Source of the DNA: Hyphomicrobiaceae bacterium
GTDB lineage: Bacteria > Pseudomonadota > Alphaproteobacteria > Rhizobiales > Hyphomicrobiaceae
Direction: 5' to 3'
Assembly (NCBI GenBank): GCA_008933705.1
Contig: WBUN01000014.1
Location: 23,620-87,619, forward strand
Length of the DNA: 64,000 nt
A program made the position numbers and the translations under genes. Below are positions 9,223 to 18,874 of the stretch, one piece after another (the stretch's first letter is position 1; the number at the start of each line of letters is the position of its first letter). The notes under the pieces were generated by a model. It did no database searches. It was not told the DNA's origin and saw only the letters and a list, made by a program, of their open reading frames with translations.

Positions 9223-9729
9223 CTACGGCGAGCGGCGCTTGCGCCTTGGAGAACGCGGCCGCGCCGCGGGCTTGCCGGCTTTCTTGGCGGGCTTGCGCCC
9301 TCTGCCCGTTGAGCCGAAGCCGCCGGCGCCACGCCGGGTGGCGTTCGTCTCGATGGCTGCCATGAGCCGAGCCCGCTCCACGCGCTGGATGACGAGCTGG
9401 GCGATGCGCTCTCCGCGCGCGATGCGGAAAGCGGCGCTGCCGAGGTTGACGAGCAGGATCTGCACCTCGCCGCGATAGTCGCTATCGATGGTGCCGGGGC
9501 TGTTGAGCACCGTGACACCGTGGCGCAGCGCCAGCCCTGAGCGGGGGCGCACCTGCGCCTCGAATCCGGGCGGCAACTCCATGACGAGCCCTGTGGGCAC
9601 CAGCGCACGAGCGCCGCGCTTGAGCGTCAGCGGCTTGGACTTCGGCACTGCGGCCAAGAGGTCCATGCCGGCTGCGCCCGCGGACTGATAGGCCGGAAGG
9701 TCGAGATCGCGGCCGTGCGGGAGGCGCAC
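9223..9729 (-). CDS. dut: deoxyuridine 5'-triphosphate nucleotidohydrolase (dUTPase)
   Basis: Hydrolyses dUTP to dUMP, keeping uracil out of DNA and supplying dTMP synthesis. All trimeric dUTPase motifs are present: [55 protein letters not shown] and the C-terminal GGFGSTGRG arm. A Lys/Arg/Pro-rich tail of about 27 residues follows. The first standard start is GTG at 9729, but the family N-terminus ([11 protein letters not shown] in this frame) begins five codons earlier at a CTG (9744), so the true start may be non-standard. 38 bp downstream of coaBC. Confidence 0.94.
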   Translation of the reverse strand: MRLPHGRDLDLPAYQSAGAAGMDLLAAVPKSKPLTLKRGARALVPTGLVMELPPGFEAQVRPRSGLALRHGVTVLNSPGTIDSDYRGEVQILLVNLGSAAFRIARGERIAQLVIQRVERARLMAAIETNATRRGAGGFGSTGRGRKPAKKAGKPAARPRSPRRKRRSP

Positions 9730-9767
9730 GACCTTGACGGTCAGCCGTCGCGCAGGCGCTGCAACCG

Positions 9768-11261
9768 CTACGCTTGGGCGGCGATATCGGCGAGTTGTCC
9801 CGCCGCTCGCGCGACGAGGCGCCGGGCCACGTCCGCCTTGTCCAATTCGGGCCAGCTTTCCACTCCCTCGGCTGTAATGAGATGCACCGTATTGCGGTCG
9901 CCGCCCATGATTCCGGTTTCCGGCGAGACGTCATTGGCGACGATCCAATCCGCTCCCTTTGCCCTGCGCTTCTTCATGGCGTACTCGATTACGTTCTCTG
10001 TCTCGGCGGCAAAGCCGATGACGAGCGGCGGGCGCCTGCCGGTGCCCTCCGCAGCAATAGTCTTCAGGATATCGGGGTTCTCGACAAGCTCGAGCTTCGG
10101 TGCGCCCTTGCCGCCCTTCTTGATCTTCTCACGCGCTTCGCCCGCGACGCGCCAGTCGGCAACGGCGGCGGCGAAGATGGCGATATCGGCGGGAAGCGCC
10201 GCGCGCACGGCCGCCAGCATCTCTCGTGCCGTCTCGACCGCAACGACGTGGATGCCGGGAGGCGCTGGCAGGCTGGTCGGGCCGGTGACGAGTGTCACGC
10301 GGGCACCCAGCGCAGCGGCCTCGGCGGCGATGGCCGCACCCTGCTTGCCGGACGAGCGATTGGCGATGTAGCGCACGGGATCGATCGGCTCGTGCGTGGG
10401 GCCGCTGGTCACAAGCACATGCCGGCCGGACAGCAGCCCGCGAGGACATTCCGTTCCTCCGCGCCGGGAGGCGCCGGGAGCGGGTGGGGGCGCAACGGAC
10501 GCCAGCAGGTTCAATATTGCCTCGATCAGCTCCGGCACTTCGGCAAGACGGCCGGGGCCGGCCTCTCCACGCTCGGCCATCTCGCCGACATTGGGACCTA
10601 CGAAGTGAATGCCGTCTGCCTCCAGCATTGCCACGTTGCGCCGCGTCGCCGGATGCTGCCACATGCGCGGGTTCATGGCCGGAGCCACCAGCACCGGCTT
10701 GTCGGTGGCCATCAGCACGCACGAGGCGAGGTCGTCGGCGTGGCCGCCCGCCATCTTGGCGAGGAGATCGGCGGTGGCCGGGGCCACCACGATGAGATCG
10801 GCCTCGCGCGACAGGCGGATGTGCCCGATCTCGCGCTCGTCGTTGAGGTCGAACAGCTCCGTGAAGACGCGGTCGCTGCTGAGCGCCCCGACCGACAGCG
10901 GCGTGATGAATTCCTGCGCCGCCCTGGTCATGACCGCACGCACGGCAATGTTGCGCTCGCGCAGACGCCGGATCAGATCGAGGCACTTGTAGGCAGCGAT
11001 GCCCCCGCTGATGATGAGGAGGACGCGTCTGGTCGGCGTTGCTTCCCGCGATGCCGGCCGTCCCGGCAGCGCTTGGCGGCTGTCATGCATATAGCCGCGC
11101 ACCTTGTCGGCCGTCTTGAGGGTCACGCTGTTGCCCTTGCGCAGGTTGCGGACGAGATGGCCGTCGTTGACGGCCGCGACCCCAAACTTGGTCGCCGTCA
11201 TGCCTGTTTCCGCAAGGAAAGCCTCTATTTCGGACAGCAATTCGCTGGTCGTGCCGCTCAT
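9768..11261 (-). CDS. coaBC: CoaBC (phosphopantothenoylcysteine synthetase/decarboxylase) with N-terminal HTH-like extension
   Basis: Bifunctional coenzyme A enzyme that ligates phosphopantothenate to cysteine (CoaB) and decarboxylates the product (CoaC). CoaC starts near residue 78 ([20 protein letters not shown]), with the catalytic His in PLSVGAL to EIGHIRLS and the flap APAMNPRMW. CoaB starts near residue 290 ([21 protein letters not shown]), with GFAAETEN. Odd point: residues 1-60 ([20 protein letters not shown] onward) form an unrelated helix-turn-helix-like domain of a type often seen as a stand-alone small protein. If it is a separate gene read through in frame, CoaBC proper could start at ATG 11090. 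Confidence 0.94.
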   Translation of the reverse strand: MSGTTSELLSEIEAFLAETGMTATKFGVAAVNDGHLVRNLRKGNSVTLKTADKVRGYMHDSRQALPGRPASREATPTRRVLLIISGGIAAYKCLDLIRRLRERNIAVRAVMTRAAQEFITPLSVGALSSDRVFTELFDLNDEREIGHIRLSREADLIVVAPATADLLAKMAGGHADDLASCVLMATDKPVLVAPAMNPRMWQHPATRRNVAMLEADGIHFVGPNVGEMAERGEAGPGRLAEVPELIEAILNLLASVAPPPAPGASRRGGTECPRGLLSGRHVLVTSGPTHEPIDPVRYIANRSSGKQGAAIAAEAAALGARVTLVTGPTSLPAPPGIHVVAVETAREMLAAVRAALPADIAIFAAAVADWRVAGEAREKIKKGGKGAPKLELVENPDILKTIAAEGTGRRPPLVIGFAAETENVIEYAMKKRRAKGADWIVANDVSPETGIMGGDRNTVHLITAEGVESWPELDKADVARRLVARAAGQLADIAAQA

Positions 11262-11351
11262 GCAGGCTATATGCGTGGGAAATTACCCATTAGTCAATGG
11301 GCATGCCGCGGCGTCGGCGTTCGACGGCGATGGAGCCCGCAGGCGTGACGG

Positions 11352-12521
11352 CTATTGCCCTTTGAAGCCGTGGCGCGGCAATCGCACCGCGCGCGTTGCC
11401 GCTTCGCGCCATCCGGTCCGGGCAACGAACTCATAGCCGCTCGCCGTCACGGCCATGATGGCGATGCTTGCAGCGATCATGGCGAACTGCCAGGCAACGC
11501 CCTGCCCGCCCTGCGCATAGATGATCCAGCCCACGACATCGACGATTGAGCCGACGGCGAACACTGTGAGGGATGCGCGACCCATGGTGCGGAAGGTGCG
11601 TGCGACCCGGGTGTCGAGCCAGGCATCGTTGCGCTGCACGAAGTATACGGCGAGGTAGGCGAGCGCCAGGACATTCAAGATGCGCAGCGGGGACATGTCC
11701 TCCTTGTCGACGGAGCCCATCCAGTCGACCGGCAGGAAGCGCAGATGCGCGAACTGCGGCAGCTTCGCCCACGGCGCTACCGCCGCCAGGGCAAAGAGGC
11801 AATAGAGTGCGGCTGCAAGAGCAAGCACGCGATGCCGCCCCAGCGACTGTCCGTGCCGCTGCGCCTCGCCCCACAGGAGGCCGACGACGAACAGCAGCTG
11901 CCAGGCGAACGGGTTGAAATACCAGCCGCGGCCGTGCAGATCGCTCGGCAGATTTGTGCCGAGCATCCTCGGCAGGAGCCAGACGTCTATCGACACGGCA
12001 AGCAGCAGCGCCCAGTGCAGGCGCCGCAACACAAAGGCGGCCGGGAGCAGCGCCAGGAACACGACGTAAAGCGGCAGGATGTTCAAATAGTGCGGCTGGA
12101 GGCGCAGAGTGAGGACGCGCCAGATCTCATCGCCAAGCGTTCCGCCGAAGTAGCCGAAATGAATGATGTCGAGAAAGGCATTGTTGCCGGTGGCATGGGC
12201 TGCCCACCACAGCAACGCCGCCGACAGTGCGACGAGCAGAACGTGCGTGGCGTAGACCTGTCCCATCCGCCTGATGATGGATCGCATCCCGTGGATCACG
12301 CCCTTGCGCTCGAAGCCGCCCCAGTAGGCGATGCCGGCCGACATTCCGGCGATGAGCACGAACACCTCTGCGGCGTCGTTGAAACCGTAGGCGTGCAGGG
12401 TGAAGCGGGAGAAGTAGTTTCCGGGCAGGTGATCGACGCAGATGCACGCCAAAGCGAGCCCCCGCGCCAAGTCCAAGCGCCGATCCCGCTCGAAGGCTCG
12501 ATAGACAGGGTGTTGGAGCAT
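11352..12521 (-). CDS. opgC: OpgC-domain membrane protein
   Basis: 389-residue polytopic inner-membrane protein with about ten hydrophobic spans. The N-terminal RDRRLDLARGLALACICVD block with FNDAAEVFVLIAGMSAGIAY and a conserved His (VDHLPGN) matches the OpgC family, related to acyltransferase 3. Family members succinylate osmoregulated periplasmic glucans. No opgG/opgH lies in the window, so the glucan substrate is inferred. ATG at 12521 is chosen over an in-frame TTG at 12536. It sits between coaBC and ubiB, which are usually closer together in relatives. Confidence 0.85.
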   Translation of the reverse strand: MLQHPVYRAFERDRRLDLARGLALACICVDHLPGNYFSRFTLHAYGFNDAAEVFVLIAGMSAGIAYWGGFERKGVIHGMRSIIRRMGQVYATHVLLVALSAALLWWAAHATGNNAFLDIIHFGYFGGTLGDEIWRVLTLRLQPHYLNILPLYVVFLALLPAAFVLRRLHWALLLAVSIDVWLLPRMLGTNLPSDLHGRGWYFNPFAWQLLFVVGLLWGEAQRHGQSLGRHRVLALAAALYCLFALAAVAPWAKLPQFAHLRFLPVDWMGSVDKEDMSPLRILNVLALAYLAVYFVQRNDAWLDTRVARTFRTMGRASLTVFAVGSIVDVVGWIIYAQGGQGVAWQFAMIAASIAIMAVTASGYEFVARTGWREAATRAVRLPRHGFKGQ

Positions 12522-12685
12522 CGGTGGTCGGCGCAAACGCCCCCGTGCGGATGCTGCAATCTTGGTAAACTATATCCGCGCAGGCGCAGGGGCGCGCCGG
12601 AACCGTTTCTTAACCTTATTGCGACGGGAGTCTGAGCTGCCGCCATGGCCGCGTTGGCGCGCTTTTTTGCTTCTGCAACAGGGAG

Positions 12686-14299
12686 CTATCCTGCCGGCGC
12701 CATCAGCCAGAGGGCCATCGCAACCAGCGCCAGGGCACCGGTCCATAGCGCCCGGCGTGTCCAGCGGCCATGGTGGGCCTGCGCCTCGGCGAGGCGCTCG
12801 ATGGTGTCGTCGTCGAGGCGCAAGCCTCCGCGCGACATGTCGGCGAGAGCGAGCGCGGTGCGCTCGGCCTGCTCCAGCAGGCGCGGGACCTCGGCCAGCA
12901 CCTTGCCGAGCACCTCTGCGCCTTCGCCCGCTTCCTTCAGCCGACCGGCCATGCCGTAGTTCGCCTCCACCCACGCCTTGGCGATCGGCTCGGCAGCGGT
13001 CCACATGTTGAGCTCGGGGTCGAGCCCCCGTGCCACGCCTTCCACGACCACCATTGTCTTCTGCAGCAGGATCAGCTCCGGCCGCGTGGCCATGTCGAAG
13101 ACCTCGGTGTAGGCAAACAGCTGCCCCAGCAGATCGGCCATCGAGATCTCCGCTGCGGTTCGGCCGTGGATAGGCTCACCAATGGCACGCATGGCCTGGG
13201 CGAACACATCGACCGAGTGATGCGGGGGCACGTAGCCGGCGTCGAAGTGCACCGCGGCCGCGAGGTGGTAGTCGCGGGTGATGAGGCCGTGCAGGATCTC
13301 GGCGAGGAAACGCCGCTCCCGGGTGCCGAGGCGGCCCATGATGCCGAAGTCGACGGCGACGACCATGCCCTGCTTGTCGACGAGCAGGTTGCCCTGGTGC
13401 ATGTCCGCGTGGAAGAAGCCGTCGCGCATGGCGTGGCGCAGGAATGAGCGCAGGACGGTAAGGCCCAGCGCCTTGAGGTCGTGACCGGCAGCCTTGAGTG
13501 CAGCGTGGTCCGAGATCGGAATGCCGTCGATCCACTCCAGGGTCAGCACGCGCTTGGCCGTGCGGCGCCAATCAACCGTAGGCACGCGGAATCCGCCGTC
13601 GGGCAGATTGACATCGCCGGTGATGTTGTCGGCCATCTCCGAGATGGCGGCAGCTTCCAGCCTCAGATCCATCTCGATCTCGACGGAGTGGGCGAGCGTG
13701 TCGACCACCGCCACCGGGCGCAAGCGCCGCGACGGCGGATGGAAGCGCTCGATCTGCCGCGCGGCGAAGAAATAGCTGTCGAGGTCGCGTCGGAAGCGCC
13801 TCTCGACCCCGGGGCGCAGCACCTTCACGGCCACGTCGCGGCGTCCCCCGGTGTCGATCACCACGGCCTTGTGAACCTGGGCGATCGATGCCGCGGCGAC
13901 GGGCGGGCCGAACTCCGCGAAGTGGTCCTCGAGCCTGCCGCCCAGCGCCTCCTCGACGGCCTGCCGTGCTTCCTTCATGGAGAAGGGGGGCAACTTGTCC
14001 TGCAGGTGGCGCAGATCTTCGGCGAGCTCAGGCCCTATGAGGTCGGCGCGCGTGCCGAGAAACTGCCCGAGCTTTATGTAGCTGGGGCCAAGGCTGGTGA
14101 GCGCGCTGGCAACGCGCCGGTTCTTCGGCGTCCCGAGACGGAACGGCCAGGTGAGGGCCTGAATCGGAAACGTTGCCGCGCGTGCCAGATGCAACACGAA
14201 CGGTGCCTTCGTGCCGGCCGGCACAAAGCGCACACCGTGCTGGGCCAGAACGATGCCGGCACGCATCAGGCGCAGGACGTTGCCGAGCGTTGAAGCCAT
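12686..14299 (-). CDS. ubiB: UbiB, ubiquinone biosynthesis kinase-like protein
   Basis: Atypical kinase/ATPase of the ABC1/ADCK family needed for ubiquinone synthesis, membrane-bound. 537 residues. The family signature appears as LGPSYIKLGQFLGTRADL followed by the Ala-rich loop PVAAASIAQVHKA, the ATP lysine in VAVKVLRPG, the catalytic region FFHADMHQGNLLVD and the metal-binding DFGIMGRLGTRERR. The C-terminus ends in a hydrophobic span (ALWTGALALVAMALWLM). ATG at 14299 is preferred to an upstream in-frame GTG at 14350. Same direction as ubiE, with bioF between. Confidence 0.95.
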   Translation of the reverse strand: MASTLGNVLRLMRAGIVLAQHGVRFVPAGTKAPFVLHLARAATFPIQALTWPFRLGTPKNRRVASALTSLGPSYIKLGQFLGTRADLIGPELAEDLRHLQDKLPPFSMKEARQAVEEALGGRLEDHFAEFGPPVAAASIAQVHKAVVIDTGGRRDVAVKVLRPGVERRFRRDLDSYFFAARQIERFHPPSRRLRPVAVVDTLAHSVEIEMDLRLEAAAISEMADNITGDVNLPDGGFRVPTVDWRRTAKRVLTLEWIDGIPISDHAALKAAGHDLKALGLTVLRSFLRHAMRDGFFHADMHQGNLLVDKQGMVVAVDFGIMGRLGTRERRFLAEILHGLITRDYHLAAAVHFDAGYVPPHHSVDVFAQAMRAIGEPIHGRTAAEISMADLLGQLFAYTEVFDMATRPELILLQKTMVVVEGVARGLDPELNMWTAAEPIAKAWVEANYGMAGRLKEAGEGAEVLGKVLAEVPRLLEQAERTALALADMSRGGLRLDDDTIERLAEAQAHHGRWTRRALWTGALALVAMALWLMAPAG

Positions 14300-14455
14300 G
14301 AGCTGATGACGGTTCCAGGATGCAAATCGCACGCGGAGCGAGGGTGGCACATTGCCTGACCGCGCCGTGGGGTCAAGCGACGTACGGGCTTATCGTTTGT
14401 GGACGATTGTCGCCCCCGGCGGCACAGGCCCAAGCCGAAGCCCCGTGGCTTACCG

Positions 14456-15607
14456 CTAGGCGCCGAGCCTGCTCAGCTCGACCGCAAGCCTGTCCAGCAT
14501 GGTGCTGACGGCCTGTGCATCCGTGTTGAGCGTCAGCGCGATCCTCAGTCGCGCGGTTCCTTCGGGAACCGTGGGCGGACGAATGGCACGGATGTCGTAG
14601 CCGCAGGCCTGCATCGCCGAGGCAAGCGTCGTGGCGCGCGTGTCCTCACCCACAATGACAGGAAGGATTTGCGATCCGCTGGGGTCGAGGCCGCAGCGCT
14701 TCTTGAGCTCGCACCCGGTGTGTGCGATCAGGCGTTGAAGCTGGTCGCGGCGTTCGGGCTGCGTCCGGCACAGATCGAGTGAGGCGCGCACCGTTGCCGC
14801 GATCAGAGGTGAAGGTGCCGTAGCGAATATGAAGGGGCGGCAGCGGTTGACGAGGAAGTCGCGCAGCGAGCGCGGCGCACAGATGAGTGCGCCGACGGAG
14901 CCCAGCGCCTTGCCGCAGGTGTGCAGGGAGACAACGTTGGGGCGCCCCTCGAGCCCGGCGCCCAACCCGCGTCCGTCCGGCCCGAATACGCCGGTGGCGT
15001 GCGCCTCGTCGATGACCAGCATGGCATCGTGGCGGTCGGCAATGGCCGCCAGGTCGTCGAGCGGCGCGCGATCGCCGTCCATGCTGTAGAGGGTTTCCAC
15101 CGTAATCCACGGTCGGCCGACCCCGCCGGCCGACCGCCAGCGGCGGATGGCGTCCTCGAAGGCGTCGGCATCATTGTGGGCGGCTGCGACGGCGTCGGCG
15201 CGTCCACTGCGCAAGCCGTGGTGGGCGCTGGCATGGATCAGAGCATCGTAGACCACGAGATCTCCGCGCTGGGGCAGCGTCGAGAAGATGGCGCTGTTGG
15301 CCGCAAACCCGCCGACGAAGAAGAGCGCTGCCTCGGCACCGAAGAAGGCGGCCGCTTCGCTCTCGAGCGCCTCATGCTCGGGATGGTTGCCGCGCAGCAG
15401 ACGCGATCCACCGGCTCCGATCGGCACGCCGCGCGCCAGTGCAGCCAGCGCGGCTTTGCGCAGCTCGCGAGACTCGGCGAGTGCGAGGTAGTCGTTGGAG
15501 GAGAAGTCGAGGCCCGCGCGAGGTGCCAGCCGGCGCAACCTCCCGCGCCTGGCCAGGTCGTCGAGGTCGCGAACGTAAACGGACTCGGCGGATGCGTCGA
15601 AGGGCAT
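14456..15607 (-). CDS. bioF: 8-amino-7-oxononanoate synthase
   Basis: PLP-dependent alpha-oxoamine synthase condensing pimeloyl-ACP/CoA with alanine in biotin synthesis. 383 residues. Evident: FSSNDYLALA, GAGGSRLLRGNHPEHEALE, the Asp of VIDEAHATGVFGPDGRG, and the Schiff-base Lys in HTCGKALGSVGA. ATG 15607 (MPFDASAESVYVRDLDDL) is preferred over an upstream in-frame ATG at 15649. No other bio gene is nearby; it sits between ubiE (52 bp upstream) and ubiB, so it looks inserted into the ubiquinone cluster. Another alpha-oxoamine synthase role is possible. Confidence 0.88.
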   Translation of the reverse strand: MPFDASAESVYVRDLDDLARRGRLRRLAPRAGLDFSSNDYLALAESRELRKAALAALARGVPIGAGGSRLLRGNHPEHEALESEAAAFFGAEAALFFVGGFAANSAIFSTLPQRGDLVVYDALIHASAHHGLRSGRADAVAAAHNDADAFEDAIRRWRSAGGVGRPWITVETLYSMDGDRAPLDDLAAIADRHDAMLVIDEAHATGVFGPDGRGLGAGLEGRPNVVSLHTCGKALGSVGALICAPRSLRDFLVNRCRPFIFATAPSPLIAATVRASLDLCRTQPERRDQLQRLIAHTGCELKKRCGLDPSGSQILPVIVGEDTRATTLASAMQACGYDIRAIRPPTVPEGTARLRIALTLNTDAQAVSTMLDRLAVELSRLGA

Positions 15608-15659
15608 GTCTGAAGGTCCTGGAGTTCTGATTGAGCAGGCCGCCTGCACAACGAGGCGT

Positions 15660-16442
15660 TCAGATGCGCCAGCCGGAGTGGATGGCAGCTATGCCACCGG
15701 TGAGGTTGCGATAGGTGACCCGGCCGAAGCCCGCGGCGCGGACCATGCTCGCGAATGCCTCCTGCTTGGGGAACTTGCGGATGCTCTCGACCAGGTAGCG
15801 GTAGGGGTCTGCCGCACCGGCGGTCAACTGACCCAGGCGCGGGATGATCTCGAAGGAATGGAAGTCGTAGATGCGGTCGAGCAGAGGCACCTCGCAGGCG
15901 GAGAACTCGAGACAGAGAAAGCGGCCGCCCGTTTTGAGCACGCGATAGGCTTCGCTCAGCGCCCTGTCGATGTGCGTGACGTTGCGGATGCCGAAGGCGA
16001 TGGTGTAGGCGTCGAACGATTTGTCGGGGAAGGGCAGGGCCTCGGCATTTCCGATCGACAGCGCCGCACGATGCGAAAGTCCGGCTTCGGCTATGCGTTT
16101 CCTGCCGACTGCCACCATCTCGGGGCTGATGTCGCAAAGCACTGCCGAGCACCCGGGACCACCGGCACGCAGGAAGCGAAGCGTCACGTCGCCGGTACCG
16201 CCGGCAACGTCGATGAGGTCGAAGCGGCGCGCGGAGAGGGGCGGGTTGAGACAGGCGACCAGGTCTTCCTTCCAGAGGCGGTGCAGGCCGCCCGACATCA
16301 GGTCGTTCATCAGGTCGTAGCGGCCGGCGACGGTGGAGAACACGTCGTTGACGAGCCCTTGTCGCGCTTCTGGCGCAACCTCCCTGAAGCCGAAGGAGGT
16401 GCTGGCATCTGTCGGGTTTGATCCGGAGGGGGTGCTGGTCAT
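15660..16442 (-). CDS. ubiE: UbiE, demethylubiquinone/demethylmenaquinone C-methyltransferase
   Basis: SAM-dependent C-methyltransferase of ubiquinone synthesis. About 260 residues from ATG 16442. The family hallmark [25 protein letters not shown] is followed by SAM motif I ([16 protein letters not shown]), motif II ([20 protein letters not shown]) and the C-terminal [12 protein letters not shown]. In-frame alternatives at 16454 (ATG) and 16475 (TTG) exist; none has a strong ribosome-binding site. Confidence 0.95.
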   Translation of the reverse strand: MTSTPSGSNPTDASTSFGFREVAPEARQGLVNDVFSTVAGRYDLMNDLMSGGLHRLWKEDLVACLNPPLSARRFDLIDVAGGTGDVTLRFLRAGGPGCSAVLCDISPEMVAVGRKRIAEAGLSHRAALSIGNAEALPFPDKSFDAYTIAFGIRNVTHIDRALSEAYRVLKTGGRFLCLEFSACEVPLLDRIYDFHSFEIIPRLGQLTAGAADPYRYLVESIRKFPKQEAFASMVRAAGFGRVTYRNLTGGIAAIHSGWRI

Positions 16443-16602
16443 CACATTGAACATTCTATCGGAGAGATGCGGCAATCGCCAGCGGTGGGCAGTGTCACGG
16501 TCCCGTTTGCGGAGCTAGGCGACAAGGCCGGCTGCGGACGGCGCGGCACACCATGGCCTCGGGCAGGCGGCATTCCCATGTTGATCGGGCGAGGCGGGCA
16601 CG

Positions 16603-16917
16603 TCAGCCGTAGCTCTCGCCCCAACTGCGCAATGCCTTGAGCACTGGGCCGAGCGCCTTGCCCTTCTCGGTAAGGAAGTATTCGTAGCGCGGCGGATGGC
16701 TCTCATAGAGCCGGGTGGCAACGACCCCCTGGCTCTCGAGCGCCTTCAGCCGCGCCGACAGCGTATTGGGCGCGATGCCGGCCAGCCCCTGCTCCAGATC
16801 CTGAAAGCGCAAGGGACCTTTGCGGAACAGGTCGCGCAGGATGAGCAGCGACCACTTCTCGCCGATCACGTCGAGCGCGCGCGCTACCGGGCATTTCTGG
16901 CCATATCCGGTTGCCAT
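16603..16917 (-). CDS. HxlR-family transcriptional regulator
   Basis: 104-residue winged-helix regulator. CPVARALDVIGEKWSLLILRDL is the HxlR signature, followed by LRFQDLEQGLAGIAPNTLSARLKALE (recognition helix region) and the wing YESHPPRYEYFLTEKG. Divergent from the MATE transporter, with a 245-bp intergenic region up to the MATE start, so it most likely controls that pump and itself. Effector unknown; the single Cys near the N-terminus is in the place used for redox sensing by some HxlR members. Confidence 0.92.
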   Translation of the reverse strand: MATGYGQKCPVARALDVIGEKWSLLILRDLFRKGPLRFQDLEQGLAGIAPNTLSARLKALESQGVVATRLYESHPPRYEYFLTEKGKALGPVLKALRSWGESYG

Positions 16918-16962
16918 GGGCTGAATCTAGGTCACGACCTCGCGATCATCAAGTCGCTTCAT

Positions 16963-16990
16963 ATAGACAAGTTACTATCTAGAATATAGT
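16963..16990. promoter_or_regulatory. candidate HxlR operator between regulator and MATE pump
   Basis: Two overlapping AT-rich dyads: ATAG (16963-16966) with CTAT (16975-16978), and ACTAT (16974-16978) with ATAGT (16986-16990). They sit in the divergent promoter region in otherwise GC-rich sequence. Position and symmetry suit binding by a dimeric winged-helix repressor; there is no direct evidence of binding. Confidence 0.4.
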
Positions 16991-17162
16991 TATGGGTTGC
17001 AGCAGCCCAGCATTGGAGGTGTGTGGTGATCGCTCCCAACTCCTGTCTATCTCGTGCCGTTGTGGATCGTGCTGCACATGGCCTCGTCCGCCAAGCTGTG
17101 GTGCGAGGCTGCGCACGCCGCCGCACCGTCGGCTTGAACACATCAGGCTGGAAACGCGGTTC

Positions 17163-18599
17163 ATGACCAACGCAGTGTCAGCGGCAGGGCCGGTGGCCAA
17201 GTCGAAACCGGACCTGTTGACGGCGCCGATCTTGCCGATGCTGCTGCGGCTGGCGTTGCCCAACGTGGCCGCCATGCTGGTCACGGCGCTCGTCGCCATT
17301 GCCGAGACGGTCTACATGGGCCTGCTCGGCACCACGCCGCTGGCTGCTATGGCGCTGGTGTTCCCGATGGCAATGCTGACACAGATGATGTCCGCGGGTG
17401 CGATGGGCGGCGGTGTGTCGTCGGCGATCAGCCGGGCGCTCGGGGCCGGCGATGCGACGCGCGCGCAAATGCTGGCCCTGCACGCGGTGGTCATAGGGGC
17501 ATGCGCCGGGTTGGCCTTCACCGCGTTCTTTCTGATGCTCGGCCCGGCGATCTTCGGTCTTCTGGGTGGATCGGGCCGTGTGCTCGACCAGGCACTGATC
17601 TATTCCAACATGCTGTTTGCCGGCGCCATCGCCATATGGCTGTGCAACACGCTGGCTTCGATCGTGCGCGGCACGGGCAATATGCAGGTGCCGTCGCTGA
17701 CGCTTCTGCTTGTGGCCGCCATCCAGATCGCGCTCGGCGGCGGCTTGTCGCTCGGTCTCGGACCGTTCCCGCGCACCGGAATCATCGGCGTCGCCGCGGG
17801 CCAGATCATCGCCTACGTTGCGGGGGCGCTGTTTCTGCTCTGGTTCCTGCTCAGCGGCCGTGCCCGCATCACGCTGGCGCCCGAGCGCGGCAGCCTGCGC
17901 CGCGAGATGTTCCTGGACATCCTGAAGGTCGGAGCCGTTGCCGCGTTCTCACCCCTTCAGGCGGTTCTGACGGTGCTGATTCTCACTGGGCTGGTGGCCG
18001 GCTTCGGCACTGAGGCGCTGGCCGGCTACGGCATCGGCGCGCGGCTGGAATTCCTGTTGGTTCCGATCGTGTTCGCCCTGGGCGTCGCCTGCGTGCCCAT
18101 GGTCGGGATGGCGATCGGCGCCGGCGATGTGGCGCGTGCCCGCAGTGTGGCCTGGATGGGTGGGCTCGTGTCGGTCGCGACGGCGGGCGCGATCGGCCTC
18201 GTCGTGGCGGTGGTGCCGGATCTGTGGTCAGGCCTGTTCACCACGGATGCCGGCGTGCGGGCGTCGGCCAATCTCTATCTTCGCTGGGCTGGCCCCTGCT
18301 TCGGCTTCTTCGGGCTGGGGCTGTGCCTTTACTTCGCCTCGCAGGGTGCGGGCAGGGTGGTGGGGCCCGTGCTGGCATCGACGCTCCGGCTCATGGTCAT
18401 CGCGGCCGGCGGCTTGCTGCTGAGCGTGACCGGCGCGCCGGCCTGGGGCTTGTTTGCACTCGTCGGGCTTTCCATGCTCGCCTACGGGCTCGGCACCGCA
18501 GGGGCCGTCTATGTGACGGCATGGGGCGCGACGGGAAGGCAGAAACCGCGACAGCGCGGCACGTCACGGCGTGCTGCACGCACGAGAGCTGCGCGTTGA
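17163..18599 (+). CDS. MATE-family efflux transporter
   Basis: 478-residue inner-membrane protein with twelve predicted spans, a sodium- or proton-driven multidrug/toxin exporter. The N-half motif (LRLALPNVAAMLVTALVAIAETVYMG) and the repeated C-half (ILKVGAVAAFSPLQAVLTVLI onward) show the internal two-fold of MATE proteins. ATG 17163 (MTNAVSAAGPVAKSKPD) is chosen; the open frame upstream encodes a Cys-rich stretch unlike the family. Probably controlled by the divergent HxlR regulator. Substrate unknown. Confidence 0.92.
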   Translation: MTNAVSAAGPVAKSKPDLLTAPILPMLLRLALPNVAAMLVTALVAIAETVYMGLLGTTPLAAMALVFPMAMLTQMMSAGAMGGGVSSAISRALGAGDATRAQMLALHAVVIGACAGLAFTAFFLMLGPAIFGLLGGSGRVLDQALIYSNMLFAGAIAIWLCNTLASIVRGTGNMQVPSLTLLLVAAIQIALGGGLSLGLGPFPRTGIIGVAAGQIIAYVAGALFLLWFLLSGRARITLAPERGSLRREMFLDILKVGAVAAFSPLQAVLTVLILTGLVAGFGTEALAGYGIGARLEFLLVPIVFALGVACVPMVGMAIGAGDVARARSVAWMGGLVSVATAGAIGLVVAVVPDLWSGLFTTDAGVRASANLYLRWAGPCFGFFGLGLCLYFASQGAGRVVGPVLASTLRLMVIAAGGLLLSVTGAPAWGLFALVGLSMLAYGLGTAGAVYVTAWGATGRQKPRQRGTSRRAARTRAAR

Positions 18600-18643
18600 C
18601 GCCCCGAATACCATCACTATGATGCCGCCCTTCACCAGTGCAG

Positions 18644-18730
18644 GCCCCAGTGGCGGAACCGGTAGACGCGCCAGACTCAAAATCTGGTGTCGGCAACGAC
18701 GTGTCCGTTCGAGTCGGACCTGGGGCACCA
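18644..18730 (+). tRNA. tRNA-Leu (anticodon CAA)
   Basis: 87-nt class II tRNA. Acceptor strands GCCCCAG and CTGGGGC pair fully, followed by discriminator A and an encoded CCA. The anticodon arm CCAGA-CTCAAAA-TCTGG gives anticodon CAA (UUG codons). It has the long variable arm expected for leucine and a TTCGAGT T-loop. Confidence 0.96.
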
Positions 18731-18874
18731 CTTTTTCGCAAGCGCTGGCCGAGCTTTTTGTGCCACGTCGCCGCCGAAAAAGCGGATAACGCTGGATGCG
18801 CGACGCGCAGCACCGCAAAAGTGCCTTATAGGCGGATGAATTGAGTGCGTCCGCCGGGACCTCGAGGGGGATGC

